Shown here in pieces: positions 18,491-27,725 of a stretch of DNA of 32,133 bases. Under the pieces are notes generated by a model that ran no database searches, had not been told where the DNA came from, and saw only the letters and a list, made by a program, of their open reading frames with translations. The stretch lies in contig JAAZNB010000335.1 in NCBI GenBank assembly GCA_012798515.1, positions 1 to 32,133 on the forward strand, written 5' to 3'. The DNA comes from Chloroflexota bacterium. Its GTDB lineage: Bacteria > Chloroflexota > Anaerolineae > Anaerolineales > Anaerolineaceae. The translations under genes were made by a program, and so were the position numbers. Position 1 is the stretch's first letter, and each line of letters opens with the position of its first letter.

Positions 18491-18693
18491 TATTCATCGC
18501 TATTTTATAGAATTGTGGCCCACGGCGGGTATAGAAATGGTATATTTGCTGTCGCTACCCGGCTTGAGGTGAGATTCGGAGGATTTCTCCGATTGGCTTT
18601 AGCGGTGAGGCCGGGTTTCAATTTCATCTGGCAGACGGCCAGTCTTTACCAGGGCTATACCATTTTTGGGGCTGCTTTGAATACAATGGGGAT

Positions 18694-19332
18694 ATGGATA
18701 CGTTAGCCGAATGGACTCTCAGCAATGTCATGGCCTATGGCATCCCTGCACTCTTGCTTGTGGCTTACCTGGGGTCACTGGGGATTCCATTCCCGGTGAC
18801 CCTGGTGATCATGGCAGCCGGGGCACTGACCCGGGCGGGAATATTCGATTGGCACCAGGCACTGCCCGCCTGTCTGGCCGGGGCGATGCTGGCCGATAAC
18901 AGCGAGTACCTGCTGGGGCGAATGGCCCAACCCTGGCTGTCGCGCCGTTTTGGCCAAAAAGCTGTCTGGCAGCAGGCTCTGACGACCCTTAACCGCCACG
19001 GGATCTGGGCTATTTTGCTGACCCGTTTCTGGCTGACCCCTCTGGCCCCGGCGATCAACATCCTGGCAGGCGGGCGGTATACCTTCCGGCGCTTCCTTCT
19101 GATCGATCTGGTGGGCCAGCTGTTGTGGGTGACGTTGTACGGTGGCCTGGGTTATATTTTTGCGGCGCAATGGGAATGGGTCAGCCAGGTGGTGGGGGGA
19201 ATAACCTGGATATCCGTAGCCGGCGTACTGCTGGCTTACGGCCTTTTCTTCTTTTTCCAACAGCACCGCCGCCAGAAGGCGGCGGTGGGGGAGGGCGTTT
19301 CTTCAGAGGAGAAGGTGAACCGGCAGGGGTGA
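18694..19332 (+). CDS. DedA family membrane protein
   Basis: YLGSLGIPFPVTLVIMAAGALTRAGIFDW...LLGRMAQPWLSRRFG...LNRHGIWAILLTRFWLTPLAPAINILAGGRYTFRRFLLIDLVGQLLWVTLYGGLGYIFA: DedA/SNARE-associated pattern. Confidence 0.9.
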   Translation: MDTLAEWTLSNVMAYGIPALLLVAYLGSLGIPFPVTLVIMAAGALTRAGIFDWHQALPACLAGAMLADNSEYLLGRMAQPWLSRRFGQKAVWQQALTTLNRHGIWAILLTRFWLTPLAPAINILAGGRYTFRRFLLIDLVGQLLWVTLYGGLGYIFAAQWEWVSQVVGGITWISVAGVLLAYGLFFFFQQHRRQKAAVGEGVSSEEKVNRQG

Positions 19333-19394
19333 ACGAGAATTTAAAAAGCCAATCGGGTAGGTTTCGCCTGGCCGTCTCTCCCTTGTGAAATGTG

Positions 19395-21605
19395 TCAAGG
19401 TTCTGGCGTAAACAGGCTGGCGAAGTCTACCTCATATTGCTGCTCGATATCGGCGATGCGTTCATCGAAGGTGATGCGCCAGGCCAGGGCCCCGTTCATG
19501 CCCCAGGGAGCATTATTGGTGCCTCGCAGCACGCGCATACCCTCGTTGCACCAGAGGTTTGTATAATAAGTGACGTCTCGTTTACCCAGTCCCTGCTTGG
19601 CCAACCAGACCCTTGGGTTGACGCCGGCAGGGAAATCGTGCTCGAAAAGATCGGTTTGAACGATGGACATACTTTTGATCAGGTTGGGGTAGGTCTCTGA
19701 AAGCATTGAGTCGTCGTTGAAGAAGGCTGCCAGCTGAACCCAGGTGACCAGCGAGCGAATAGAGCCGTAGTGTTGGCGAAACTCTTCCCAGGGGGCCACT
19801 TCGCTTCCGTACGTTTTGTAAATAGGGGTGCCGTCTGTAATGGAGTAATACTGGGTGTAATTGCCGTCTGAACCGGTATAGAGATTGTAAAAGATTTTAT
19901 AGATGTAAAGCGGGATGCGCTGTACGCTATCATAACGCCGGGTGTCTTGATAAAGTCGCCTGAACTGAATGTCGCGCTTCTCCCCGGTCATTTCGGAAAA
20001 GAAATCCAGCTTGCCCGCATCGAAGAGATCTTGATTATCGATCTGCGCTTGCAGGTTGTTGCCATACCATTCGTAGTTACGCATCCAAAAATAATAGAAG
20101 CGGTTGCCCATATCAAAATCGCCGTTGTACGTAAAAGTATGGCTGCCGTCTGGCGCGAATTTTACCCCAATCTCGTCCGGTACAAGATTGGCCGGGGTCA
20201 GTTCCTGCGCTTCGAGCACCAGTTGGAGCGTATTGGCGTAGCCTTCCAGCAGGTGGTCGGCGCGTTCCAGGTCGGTCTGGCGCAGTTCTTTGTAAATCTC
20301 CTGGATCATGATGGAGAGATCGTCCAGGACAATGGTCATTTCGCCGTTGGCGTCGATGCCGCCCGGCGCGTAGAACCACTTGCCGTTGGGCGCCGGCACA
20401 ATCTCTTGATCGATGGCCTGGATGAGGATATCCTGCAAAAAGGCTTCGTTTTGCGGATCGTGGTACTCGATCATATCCCATTTATTGCCGTAGCCATACC
20501 CACTGACGATGAGCAGGTTCGAGGTGACCCGGTCGGTAGCTACCAGCTGTTCACCGGGCGGGGCATCGTAATCCCAGACGCCATGGATGAGCCCGGTCTG
20601 CGGGTCGATCATGTGGTTGCGCATGATAGCGACGTCGTCATCCGCAGCGAAATCACACGTCATGGTAGTTTCGACTGCCCCAGGGTACAGCACCACGTCC
20701 GATTGGGCAACGTCCTCCAGCCCAAACTCGGCTGCCAGGATCTGGCAGGGTTGGCCATCGAAGCCCAGGTCGAAACAGCGCGGCATATCCATCTGCGGCG
20801 CGTAACTCAGGGAGCAGGCGCCGCTCCAATAATTGTCCAGCCAGGAGGCAGCCTGCGGCTGCGGCTTATCGTCCGCGGCCAGGGCCTGGATGACCGCGTC
20901 CCGTTCCAGGGCAATCCCCTCGACGGCCACCACCGGTTCAGAATAGACGCTGCCGGGCAGGAACTGGACCGCCAGGCTGGTCTTGCCACCCAGGAACTGC
21001 TCGTAGGGGATGGTGACCGTGTAATGGCGTTCGCCGCCGGCGCCGGTCTGGACGTGGTAATAGCGGTCCATCATTTCCCCAAAGTTGGGGTAACGGATGA
21101 CGCCCATGGGCGTGATGACGTTGAGATCGTGCTGAGAACCGTCCATGATAGTGTTCATATTGTACAATTCCACCAGCACGCCGCGGTCGAAGCCAATGAC
21201 CTGCTCGCCTTGGGTGGCATACACGTCAAATTGGACGATGATGTGATCGATGGGCAATCCGCTGTACGGGTTGATATTCCAGATATAGGAAGGCGATTCA
21301 GGGGCGTTGAAAACGCCGTCATCGGGGTAATCTTCCCAAAAATAGCTGGTGAAGGTACCATCTGGATTGGGTTCGATCCACTTTTCGAAGGCAATCTGTG
21401 TTACGGGCAGGTCGATCTGTACCGGCGCCGGCGTGGCCGTAGGGCTGGCCGCCGGTGTGGCGGTGGCGGACGGCAGGGCGGTAACGGTGATGGCCGGTAT
21501 GGTGGTAGCTGGCTCACCTCCGGCCGGAGCGGCCGGCGTACAGGCGCTTAGCAGGTTGGGCAGCAAGAGCAGGGTGGCGAGAATGAAATCGGCGGCTTTC
21601 TTCAT
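19395..21605 (-). CDS. Large lipoprotein of unknown function
   Basis: 736 aa; lipobox LLSAC; Pro/Thr/Ala-rich linker (TATPAASPTATPAPV), then about 660 aa with no domain I recognise. Confidence 0.75.
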   Translation of the reverse strand: MKKAADFILATLLLLPNLLSACTPAAPAGGEPATTIPAITVTALPSATATPAASPTATPAPVQIDLPVTQIAFEKWIEPNPDGTFTSYFWEDYPDDGVFNAPESPSYIWNINPYSGLPIDHIIVQFDVYATQGEQVIGFDRGVLVELYNMNTIMDGSQHDLNVITPMGVIRYPNFGEMMDRYYHVQTGAGGERHYTVTIPYEQFLGGKTSLAVQFLPGSVYSEPVVAVEGIALERDAVIQALAADDKPQPQAASWLDNYWSGACSLSYAPQMDMPRCFDLGFDGQPCQILAAEFGLEDVAQSDVVLYPGAVETTMTCDFAADDDVAIMRNHMIDPQTGLIHGVWDYDAPPGEQLVATDRVTSNLLIVSGYGYGNKWDMIEYHDPQNEAFLQDILIQAIDQEIVPAPNGKWFYAPGGIDANGEMTIVLDDLSIMIQEIYKELRQTDLERADHLLEGYANTLQLVLEAQELTPANLVPDEIGVKFAPDGSHTFTYNGDFDMGNRFYYFWMRNYEWYGNNLQAQIDNQDLFDAGKLDFFSEMTGEKRDIQFRRLYQDTRRYDSVQRIPLYIYKIFYNLYTGSDGNYTQYYSITDGTPIYKTYGSEVAPWEEFRQHYGSIRSLVTWVQLAAFFNDDSMLSETYPNLIKSMSIVQTDLFEHDFPAGVNPRVWLAKQGLGKRDVTYYTNLWCNEGMRVLRGTNNAPWGMNGALAWRITFDERIADIEQQYEVDFASLFTPEP

Positions 21606-21779
21606 GGATTTGTGCGGAATCCCCTTTCTGCGATGATGAGTTAATGCATCCCGGGGGCCTGTTCGGGAGCCGGGGCACAGCGGACGGCAGGGGCTGAGTA
21701 ATTTTAACTAACTTTTTTCAGGGTTAAAAGATCATATCTATGTGGCCAGGTTCTTCGAATCCAGCAATACCGTGAAAGG

Positions 21780-22400
21780 ATGTTTATGGATGAACTTGAG
21801 GCAATCGAACTCTTGAAAAGAGGAGACTTAAATGGGCTAGAACCGCTGGCAAAAAAATATTATTTCCAGGCCGTTCGTTCTTCCTATTTGATTGTACAGG
21901 ATTTTGGCCTGGCAGAGGACATCGTCCAGTCGGCCTTCTTGTCGTCCAGCCAGAAAATATATCAACTGTCATCGGATCGTTTTGGCCCCTGGTTTTTAAG
22001 AAGCGTTATCAATGCGTCCATCAAAGCTGCTAACCGGCAAAGCCGGCTGCTGCACCTGGATGCTCACGAAGATGAGTTTACCAACCAGCTGAAAGAATGG
22101 CTGCTGGACCGGCAGCCTTTGCCGGAAATGATGGTGGAACGCCAAGAGTTACGCCGCCAAATCAAGACAGCCTTGGGCCAGCTTACCCCTAATCAACGCG
22201 GGGCGGTAGTGTTGAAATACTACCTGGAAATGAGCGAGGCGGAAATGAGCCATTCCCTGGGCGCGCCGGTTTCATCTATCAAGTGGTGGCTACACATAGC
22301 CCGGCGCAAGCTGCGCCAACTGCTGGCCGGATACGATGACCGGTCTCCTTCGACGAACACACAATCCACTTCGCTGTGTGGCAAAGAAAAGGAGGGATGA
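21780..22400 (+). CDS. Sigma-70 family RNA polymerase sigma factor (ECF-like)
   Basis: LAKKYYFQAVRSSYLIVQDFGLAEDIVQSAFLSSSQKIYQL...RQIKTALGQLTPNQRGAVVLKYYLEMSEAEMSHSLGAPVSSIKWWLHIARRKLRQLL: sigma2 and sigma4 regions. Confidence 0.9.
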   Translation: MFMDELEAIELLKRGDLNGLEPLAKKYYFQAVRSSYLIVQDFGLAEDIVQSAFLSSSQKIYQLSSDRFGPWFLRSVINASIKAANRQSRLLHLDAHEDEFTNQLKEWLLDRQPLPEMMVERQELRRQIKTALGQLTPNQRGAVVLKYYLEMSEAEMSHSLGAPVSSIKWWLHIARRKLRQLLAGYDDRSPSTNTQSTSLCGKEKEG

Positions 22401-22401
22401 A

Positions 22402-24192
22402 ATGAACGAGAAACAATTAAAACACGCTCTGCTCGGTGAACTGGCCGAGGAGAATATCCCGGACAATTACGACCCCTGGCAGGCGCTGCAAGCAAGAATG
22501 GAGAGCGATGCTGCGCGTGCGATAATGCCGCAAAGACCAACAGGCCAATCCATGAGAGCCAGGGCTTTCCGTCCCATCACGGCGCTTATCACGCTGCTGT
22601 TGGTGGCGTTGGGGGTTATCTGGATCGCCAGCCCCCAGGGAAATGCCCTGGCGCAGGGGCTGCTCCGCTTTTTCAACCCAACCCAAGAGCCAAACGAATC
22701 TGCTCCCGTGGTCCCTACACCTTTGCCTTTGGTCGAGGTAACTGCTTTTGTACAGGCGAGCAGCGCCACACACAAGAATCCCAGCCTGGAAGAAGCGCAA
22801 CATGAAATCAGCTACCCGTTGATGCAGCTTGCTCAGCTGCCCCAGGGTTACCATTTCGAGTCGGTTCAGATCGATGGAGAGCGGGCCACGCTCTTTTACC
22901 AAAATGCTGCTGAGGGCATTGCCTTGTGGCTGGAACAACTGCCTTTGCACGGCAACCAACCGGAAGCGGTCAGCGTGGGTCTCAATGCCACGGTGGAGGC
23001 GGCCCAGGTTGGGAACGAGCCTGCCGAATACGTCCGGGGTTCTTACGCCGGCGAGCAGGGCGATTGGGATCCGGATTCGGGGGCGTCGTTCTTGCGCTGG
23101 CAGCACGACGATATGCTGTACACAATCAGCGCGGTGGTGGACCCGGCTTCAGCGCCATCGGAGAGCGCCCTTTCGAAAGCAGCTTTGTTGGCCATGGCTG
23201 AAAATATAACCGGTGACCTTGCTGTGCAGCTGGCCGTCGACCCCGGCCACATCGATCACCTGGAGGAGGCCGAAAGGTTGGCCGGGTTCAATTTTTGGAC
23301 GCCGGCGGTGCTTCCGGCGGGGTATCAATTCGATTTTGCCACCATCGAAGACGGCACCGGTTTTGTCTGCCTGCAATACGCTTACAATGACGCTGCTTTT
23401 CCCGCGTTGTTCATCCGGCAAAGCCTCACGGCGCCGCTCAGTGAGCTGCGTGCGGGCGCGGGCAATACACTGGATGTTTCGACGGTGGAAGTGGCAGGCA
23501 GTGAGGGCCAGGCGCAATATGTCATCGGGTTTGCCCCTCCGGAGCACGCCTGCGATTTGCAAAACGACATTTTTCGTGCCGGTCAGGCGCTGCAATGGAA
23601 AGCCGGTGGAATGAGCCTGGAGATGTACGCCGAGTTTCGCCTGCCGGAGGGCGGCGCCGGCCTGACGCAAGCGCAAATGATCGCCCTGGCGGAATCGATC
23701 GGGGGAGCCCCCTCGTCCGAACCGGGAGTGTTGGATGCCAATACCTACAGCGACTTGGATGCGGCAGCCCAGGCCGCCGGGCACGCCATCCAGATGCCAT
23801 CCAAACTCCCGCTGGGAAGTACGTTCACCTCGATCCAGGTGGTGGGGAACTCGTCAATGGCCCTGTTCACCAATGCGCAATCCGGCGGCCCTAACCTCAG
23901 GCTGTATCAGTGCCCGGGGGAAGCCAGGGCAGATTCTATATGCCATAGTCTGACGGAGAACATCCCGCAAAGCTCCCAGGTCGAGGTGACCCAGGGGGAA
24001 CTGAGTGCGGTCTATGCACAGGGCGATGGGGGGATGGCCGCGGGTGAGCCCGCGCCATCCTGGCATGCAGTGGACCCGCCCCTGACCCAGCGCATCTACT
24101 GGCAAAGCGGCGGCTGGTACTACGTATTGGTCAGCAATGGGGAAGGCATCGATCTACAGTCGCTGGCAGAAATCGCGGCTACGATTCCATAA
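22402..24192 (+). CDS. Candidate anti-sigma/membrane protein with three DUF4367-like extracytoplasmic repeats
   Basis: Start at 22402 (GGAGGG RBS), 1 nt after the sigma factor stop. Cytoplasmic N-terminus of about 55 aa, one TM (ITALITLLLVALGVIWIAS), then three related units each with LPxGYxF/LPLGSTF followed by (L)(F/Q)Y-type strands. Confidence 0.75.
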   Translation: MNEKQLKHALLGELAEENIPDNYDPWQALQARMESDAARAIMPQRPTGQSMRARAFRPITALITLLLVALGVIWIASPQGNALAQGLLRFFNPTQEPNESAPVVPTPLPLVEVTAFVQASSATHKNPSLEEAQHEISYPLMQLAQLPQGYHFESVQIDGERATLFYQNAAEGIALWLEQLPLHGNQPEAVSVGLNATVEAAQVGNEPAEYVRGSYAGEQGDWDPDSGASFLRWQHDDMLYTISAVVDPASAPSESALSKAALLAMAENITGDLAVQLAVDPGHIDHLEEAERLAGFNFWTPAVLPAGYQFDFATIEDGTGFVCLQYAYNDAAFPALFIRQSLTAPLSELRAGAGNTLDVSTVEVAGSEGQAQYVIGFAPPEHACDLQNDIFRAGQALQWKAGGMSLEMYAEFRLPEGGAGLTQAQMIALAESIGGAPSSEPGVLDANTYSDLDAAAQAAGHAIQMPSKLPLGSTFTSIQVVGNSSMALFTNAQSGGPNLRLYQCPGEARADSICHSLTENIPQSSQVEVTQGELSAVYAQGDGGMAAGEPAPSWHAVDPPLTQRIYWQSGGWYYVLVSNGEGIDLQSLAEIAATIP

Positions 24193-24207
24193 AGTTGTAA
24201 CAAGACG

Positions 24208-24251
24208 ATCCATCCTCACCAGGGAGTGTTTTGGCCCCGGTGAGGATGGAT
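24208..24251 (+). terminator. Hairpin downstream of the sigma/anti-sigma pair
   Basis: ATCCATCCTCACC ... GGTGAGGATGGAT, 13-bp perfect inverted repeat, 18-nt loop, followed by A/T-rich TATATATTAATCTT. Not a canonical T-run. Confidence 0.55.
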
Positions 24252-24426
24252 TATATATTAATCTTCTGGGCTGCCAGATCAATTTGAAGGATGGCCACCC
24301 TGCCAAAACGATGAATGAAAAATTTGGCGATATCGCTTCAATGATGTGACCCCGGTGGGTGGAAAATCTGGCCTTTGCTATCCTGATGCTCAAGGAACTG
24401 GTCAGCCTTATAGCTTCGTCTCCACA

Positions 24427-25650
24427 TTAACCATGTTGGGCCGGATAGATCTCCTGGTCGCCGGAAAAGAACTGCAAACCGCGAACCACCACGTAGCCAC
24501 TCTTACCGGTTTTAAAATCGAATTTCCAGCGTTGGGCTTTCGTCCTCGGAATTGACACCCGTGCATCGACCGTCTTGAGGGGAGACTCGGCGAGCAAACG
24601 ATACTCTTGCCGGCCGGTCATGGCCGAAATCCGAACGGCTTCGGCCGCGTGATAAATACCGCTATGTTGGGTGTGTATTCCAACCCCCGTTAGATCTACC
24701 GCGGTTGGAAATTCGATTTCAACAGCCACCCAACCTTTGGTGGTCTGTGCCGAATGCCACATCGTATTGCGATTGTAGGTCACTTTTCCAGTGTTGATGC
24801 TCGGGTGAATGACGTTCTCGACAATGTTCGAGACCTGGCTGTGGTACGTCTCCCCGTCGTGGGTACGCACGATTACCTTGCCGCGCGGGGTGGTGGGTTG
24901 GGATGAAAGGTAAAGGTATCGAACCTTTTTCAACCACTGGGCGCCCCCGGGATTCGAAGAGCTGGAAAGATATCGACCTTTTACCAGGTTGTCTTTGTCA
25001 CCAAAATATTGGCACATCGCCAGGTCGGCGAAAACCCAGTAATTACCGTTGTCATCGGTCTCCCAGGCAAACACTTTTCCGCTAGCGCGATACCGGTAAA
25101 ACGATTTCAGGTTATCACGGATCGTCTGCGCGTTCTGGACTTTACCGAAATTTACCTGTGCCAGACAGTGCCATTTTTCATCGGTTGAGCAGCATATCAC
25201 GAGGCGGGCAGGAATGCGGACCGCCGCGCACATGGAAGCGAATAGAATGGCCTGATCTTCACAATCTCCCCCACCGGTTTGCAGGGTTTCGAGGGGTGGA
25301 GAAATATAGTTATGCTCAGCCGGATCCATGACGTATTTGACATTCTGTTTCAGGTAATCATAGATGGCTGCGGGTTGGTGCCAGTTCCAGGCGTTTTGAT
25401 TGGCATACGGGGCCACGATTTTTACCGTTAGAGCGCGGACAGAAATCGGATCGATGGCGGTCACATAATCTGAATCTTGCAGCCCCACCTTTCCCCGTGA
25501 GACGGGAATTTCATCACTTTTGGGTTTTGACGAGCCGTCATCGGTTGCCAGAAGGGTATGGCAATAAGGACATTCGAAAAGTTTATCCAGATTTTGAAGA
25601 TGTGCGCCGCAATTCGGACATGAAATCGAGATAACTTTGGGAATCGACAT
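24427..25650 (-). CDS. Zinc-ribbon / transglutaminase-like / F5/8-type-C-like domain protein
   Basis: 407 aa: CPNC...CPYC ribbon at N-terminus; GGGDCEDQAILFASMCAAVRIPARLVICC...KWHCLAQV...YWVFADLAM (Cys-His-Asp order of transglutaminase core); C-terminal YNRNTMWHSAQTTKGWVAVEIEFPTAVDLTGVGIHTQH... discoidin-like. Confidence 0.75.
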   Translation of the reverse strand: MSIPKVISISCPNCGAHLQNLDKLFECPYCHTLLATDDGSSKPKSDEIPVSRGKVGLQDSDYVTAIDPISVRALTVKIVAPYANQNAWNWHQPAAIYDYLKQNVKYVMDPAEHNYISPPLETLQTGGGDCEDQAILFASMCAAVRIPARLVICCSTDEKWHCLAQVNFGKVQNAQTIRDNLKSFYRYRASGKVFAWETDDNGNYWVFADLAMCQYFGDKDNLVKGRYLSSSSNPGGAQWLKKVRYLYLSSQPTTPRGKVIVRTHDGETYHSQVSNIVENVIHPSINTGKVTYNRNTMWHSAQTTKGWVAVEIEFPTAVDLTGVGIHTQHSGIYHAAEAVRISAMTGRQEYRLLAESPLKTVDARVSIPRTKAQRWKFDFKTGKSGYVVVRGLQFFSGDQEIYPAQHG

Positions 25651-25787
25651 ATCCGTTCCTTTTTCCCAACGAGTATGATATTTTGATTGTTTCCTGGTTT
25701 TGGATCTTAATCCATTTTAGGCCAGGTTGGCCGTTCAGTCAAACCACTAGAGATTAAATCCTTTGAAGGGTCGCCGGAACCATACTG

Positions 25788-25832
25788 CCGGAGGAACGTG
25801 AGAGGAATCCGTCTCCGCCCACGCTCCTCCGG
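25788..25832. repeat. Intergenic inverted repeat
   Basis: CCGGAGGAACGTG ... CACGCTCCTCCGG, 12 of 13 paired, 19-nt loop. Confidence 0.6.
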
Positions 25833-25938
25833 TGAGCAAATTGAAACCGGGGAAATAATCCGTGCCCACTGCTTGAAAAAATTGGGCTGTGAGCCTATGC
25901 TGATATGAACGGTGATTTGATCTAAGGATTAGTTTCTC

Positions 25939-26115
25939 ATGCAAGTCAATTTCGAAGCATTTACAGAAAATGCACGCAGGGTAGCAGATCAGGTGGTGAA
26001 GATTGCCTTGCGGCCTGAGCAAACCCAGTATGAAGCCAATCCCTGCGGAAAAATGGTCAGCGAAATGGGAGTGACGCCCGATCGGATCAGAAAAATCGTA
26101 AACCAGATGGAATAA
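25939..26115 (+). CDS. Possible small protein, 58 aa
   Basis: My translation: MQVNFEAFTENARRVADQVVKIALRPEQTQYEANPCGKMVSEMGVTPDRIRKIVNQME*. Upstream AAGGA; length below the supplied ORF cutoff. No family recognised. Confidence 0.4.
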   Translation: MQVNFEAFTENARRVADQVVKIALRPEQTQYEANPCGKMVSEMGVTPDRIRKIVNQME

Positions 26116-26160
26116 CAAAAAACGCCGGGCGCAACGAAGATCTTCCTCGTCGCGCCCGGT
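26113..26160 (-). terminator. Rho-independent terminator of the LanFEG-like operon
   Basis: Arms 25-37/47-59 of 261xx: CCGGGCGCAACGA / TCGTCGCGCCCGG (12 of 13 paired). On the minus strand it is followed by GCGTTTTTTGTT. Confidence 0.8.
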
Positions 26161-26234
26161 CTTCGGGAACCGGCCAGGTCGTTGGAATCCCAATTGGTAA
26201 AGGGTTCCGTAACTCTGGTCAAATGCCTTTCATT

Positions 26235-26969
26235 CTACCCGGCCGTCACGTCGCGCTTCGACAGCCACAGCGTGGCGAACAGGCTGAACAGCGCGATAAA
26301 GACCAGGCTGTTGACCACAAACAGGATCGGGCTGGCGGCCATTTCACCGGTGGGGTTGTTGGCGCGCATACCCAGGCTGACCAAGGCATAGGGCATCCAC
26401 ACGCCAAAGCCTTTGGCCATTGTCAGCAGGCCGCCAATACCGCCCACCAGCGCCACGCCCACCGGCACGGCAAAGCTGCGGATCACCAGCGAAACACACA
26501 ATTGTAAGGCGCCAATTACCACCCCGCCCAATATGCCGCTGGCCAGCCACAGCCCCATTTCTGCGGGGGGCAGACCACCCAGACCGGATAGTTTACCGGA
26601 TACGAGGAACAACACGCCCACCCACGCCTGGGTCAATACCACCATCCCGGCGGTGGCCAACAGCTTGGCCCAATACAGATCCGCCGGAGGGATCGGTGCG
26701 GTCATGACCGTGTTCCAGTTGTAATGGGTATGTTCCAACCGCCAAAGGTAGGAACAGTAGACGCCAATCAGGGCGGGTAGGAAAAAATAGCAGGTGAACA
26801 GGGTTTGCTGCGTCCACAGGCTGTACCAGTCCTCGTCCAGAATTGCCAGGTTTTGTAAATAGTTGAAAGTGCCCATCACAGCCGGCAGTACCGGCATGAT
26901 CACAAATGCCAGCCAGACCGGGCTGCGATGCAGTTTCATTTGTTCGGCGCGAATTGCTCTGATTAACAT
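26235..26969 (-). CDS. ABC-2 type permease, lantibiotic-immunity-like (MutG/EpiG/SpaG type)
   Basis: MLIRAIRAEQMKLHRSPVWLAFVIMPVLPAVMGTFNYLQN...WYSLWTQQTLFTCYFFLPALIGVYCSYLWRLEHTHYNWNTVMTAPIPPADLYWAKLL. Confidence 0.8.
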   Translation of the reverse strand: MLIRAIRAEQMKLHRSPVWLAFVIMPVLPAVMGTFNYLQNLAILDEDWYSLWTQQTLFTCYFFLPALIGVYCSYLWRLEHTHYNWNTVMTAPIPPADLYWAKLLATAGMVVLTQAWVGVLFLVSGKLSGLGGLPPAEMGLWLASGILGGVVIGALQLCVSLVIRSFAVPVGVALVGGIGGLLTMAKGFGVWMPYALVSLGMRANNPTGEMAASPILFVVNSLVFIALFSLFATLWLSKRDVTAG

Positions 26970-26972
26970 TGC

Positions 26973-27725
26973 TCACTGCTCCTTGCGCGCAAACAGGAAG
27001 CGACCGATGGCATAAATGACGCAGAATTCCACGGCCACCAACACCAGGCCGCCCCAGTTGAGCGGCGTCCAGGAATAGTTACTGATGCGCGTGGCCTGGT
27101 CCCAATCCAAACGCACAAACATCAACACGCCATAGAGCCCCCAGGGCAGCAGCCCCTGCAACCCAGATGGGAAGAACAGTGAAAACAGACCGTAAAAAGC
27201 GCCCATCACACCTACCGCCAGGGGGATCATCTGGTTGGTAAACCACAGTGATAGCGCCTGCTGCACTGCCAGGATCAATAAATCTACTGCCATGGTCATC
27301 AACACATATGCCGCAAAACGATCCAGCGGAATCTGGCCCGGAAAACCTTTCCACAACCCGGCGATGAGCATCAGGGCCACCTGCAAGAACACCGCCGCCA
27401 GCATATACAGGGCGCCGTGCAAGAACTTGGCGTCGTACAGGCGTCCGGCAGACATCAACGTGTCCAACAGGCGCAGCGTCTGGCCTTTGTGCTCCAGATC
27501 GCTGAGACGCGAGGCTACCACTGCGACGATGACCGGCATCATCAGCGCGTTGAGCAGAGGAAAATCGTACAGCAAAAATAACCAGCCTTGCGGTAGATCC
27601 TCTGCGTCCAGATAAGTGAGGGACCACAGCGACCAGGCTGCCTGTGCGGCAACCAGGGCTGCCACCACCCACCAGACCCATTTACGGCGCGTCTTGAACC
27701 GCTCCAGAGACAGCGCTGTGATCAT
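26973..27725 (-). CDS. ABC-2 type permease, lantibiotic-immunity-like (MutE/EpiE type)
   Basis: MITALSLERFKTRRKWVWWVV...NALMMPVIVAVVASRLSDLEHKGQTLRLLDTLMSAGRLYDAKFLHGALYM; overlaps the ATPase stop by 4 nt. Confidence 0.8.
   Translation of the reverse strand: MITALSLERFKTRRKWVWWVVAALVAAQAAWSLWSLTYLDAEDLPQGWLFLLYDFPLLNALMMPVIVAVVASRLSDLEHKGQTLRLLDTLMSAGRLYDAKFLHGALYMLAAVFLQVALMLIAGLWKGFPGQIPLDRFAAYVLMTMAVDLLILAVQQALSLWFTNQMIPLAVGVMGAFYGLFSLFFPSGLQGLLPWGLYGVLMFVRLDWDQATRISNYSWTPLNWGGLVLVAVEFCVIYAIGRFLFARKEQ

Noticed and set aside
19947-21551. 534-aa plus-strand ORF antisense to the large lipoprotein
   Set aside because: Lies wholly opposite a gene with clear signal peptide and lipobox; sequence is low in recognisable motifs and typical of a GC-rich shadow frame.
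22417-23106. 229-aa minus-strand ORF opposite the candidate anti-sigma gene
   Set aside because: Antisense shadow; the plus-strand gene has RBS, TM and repeats.
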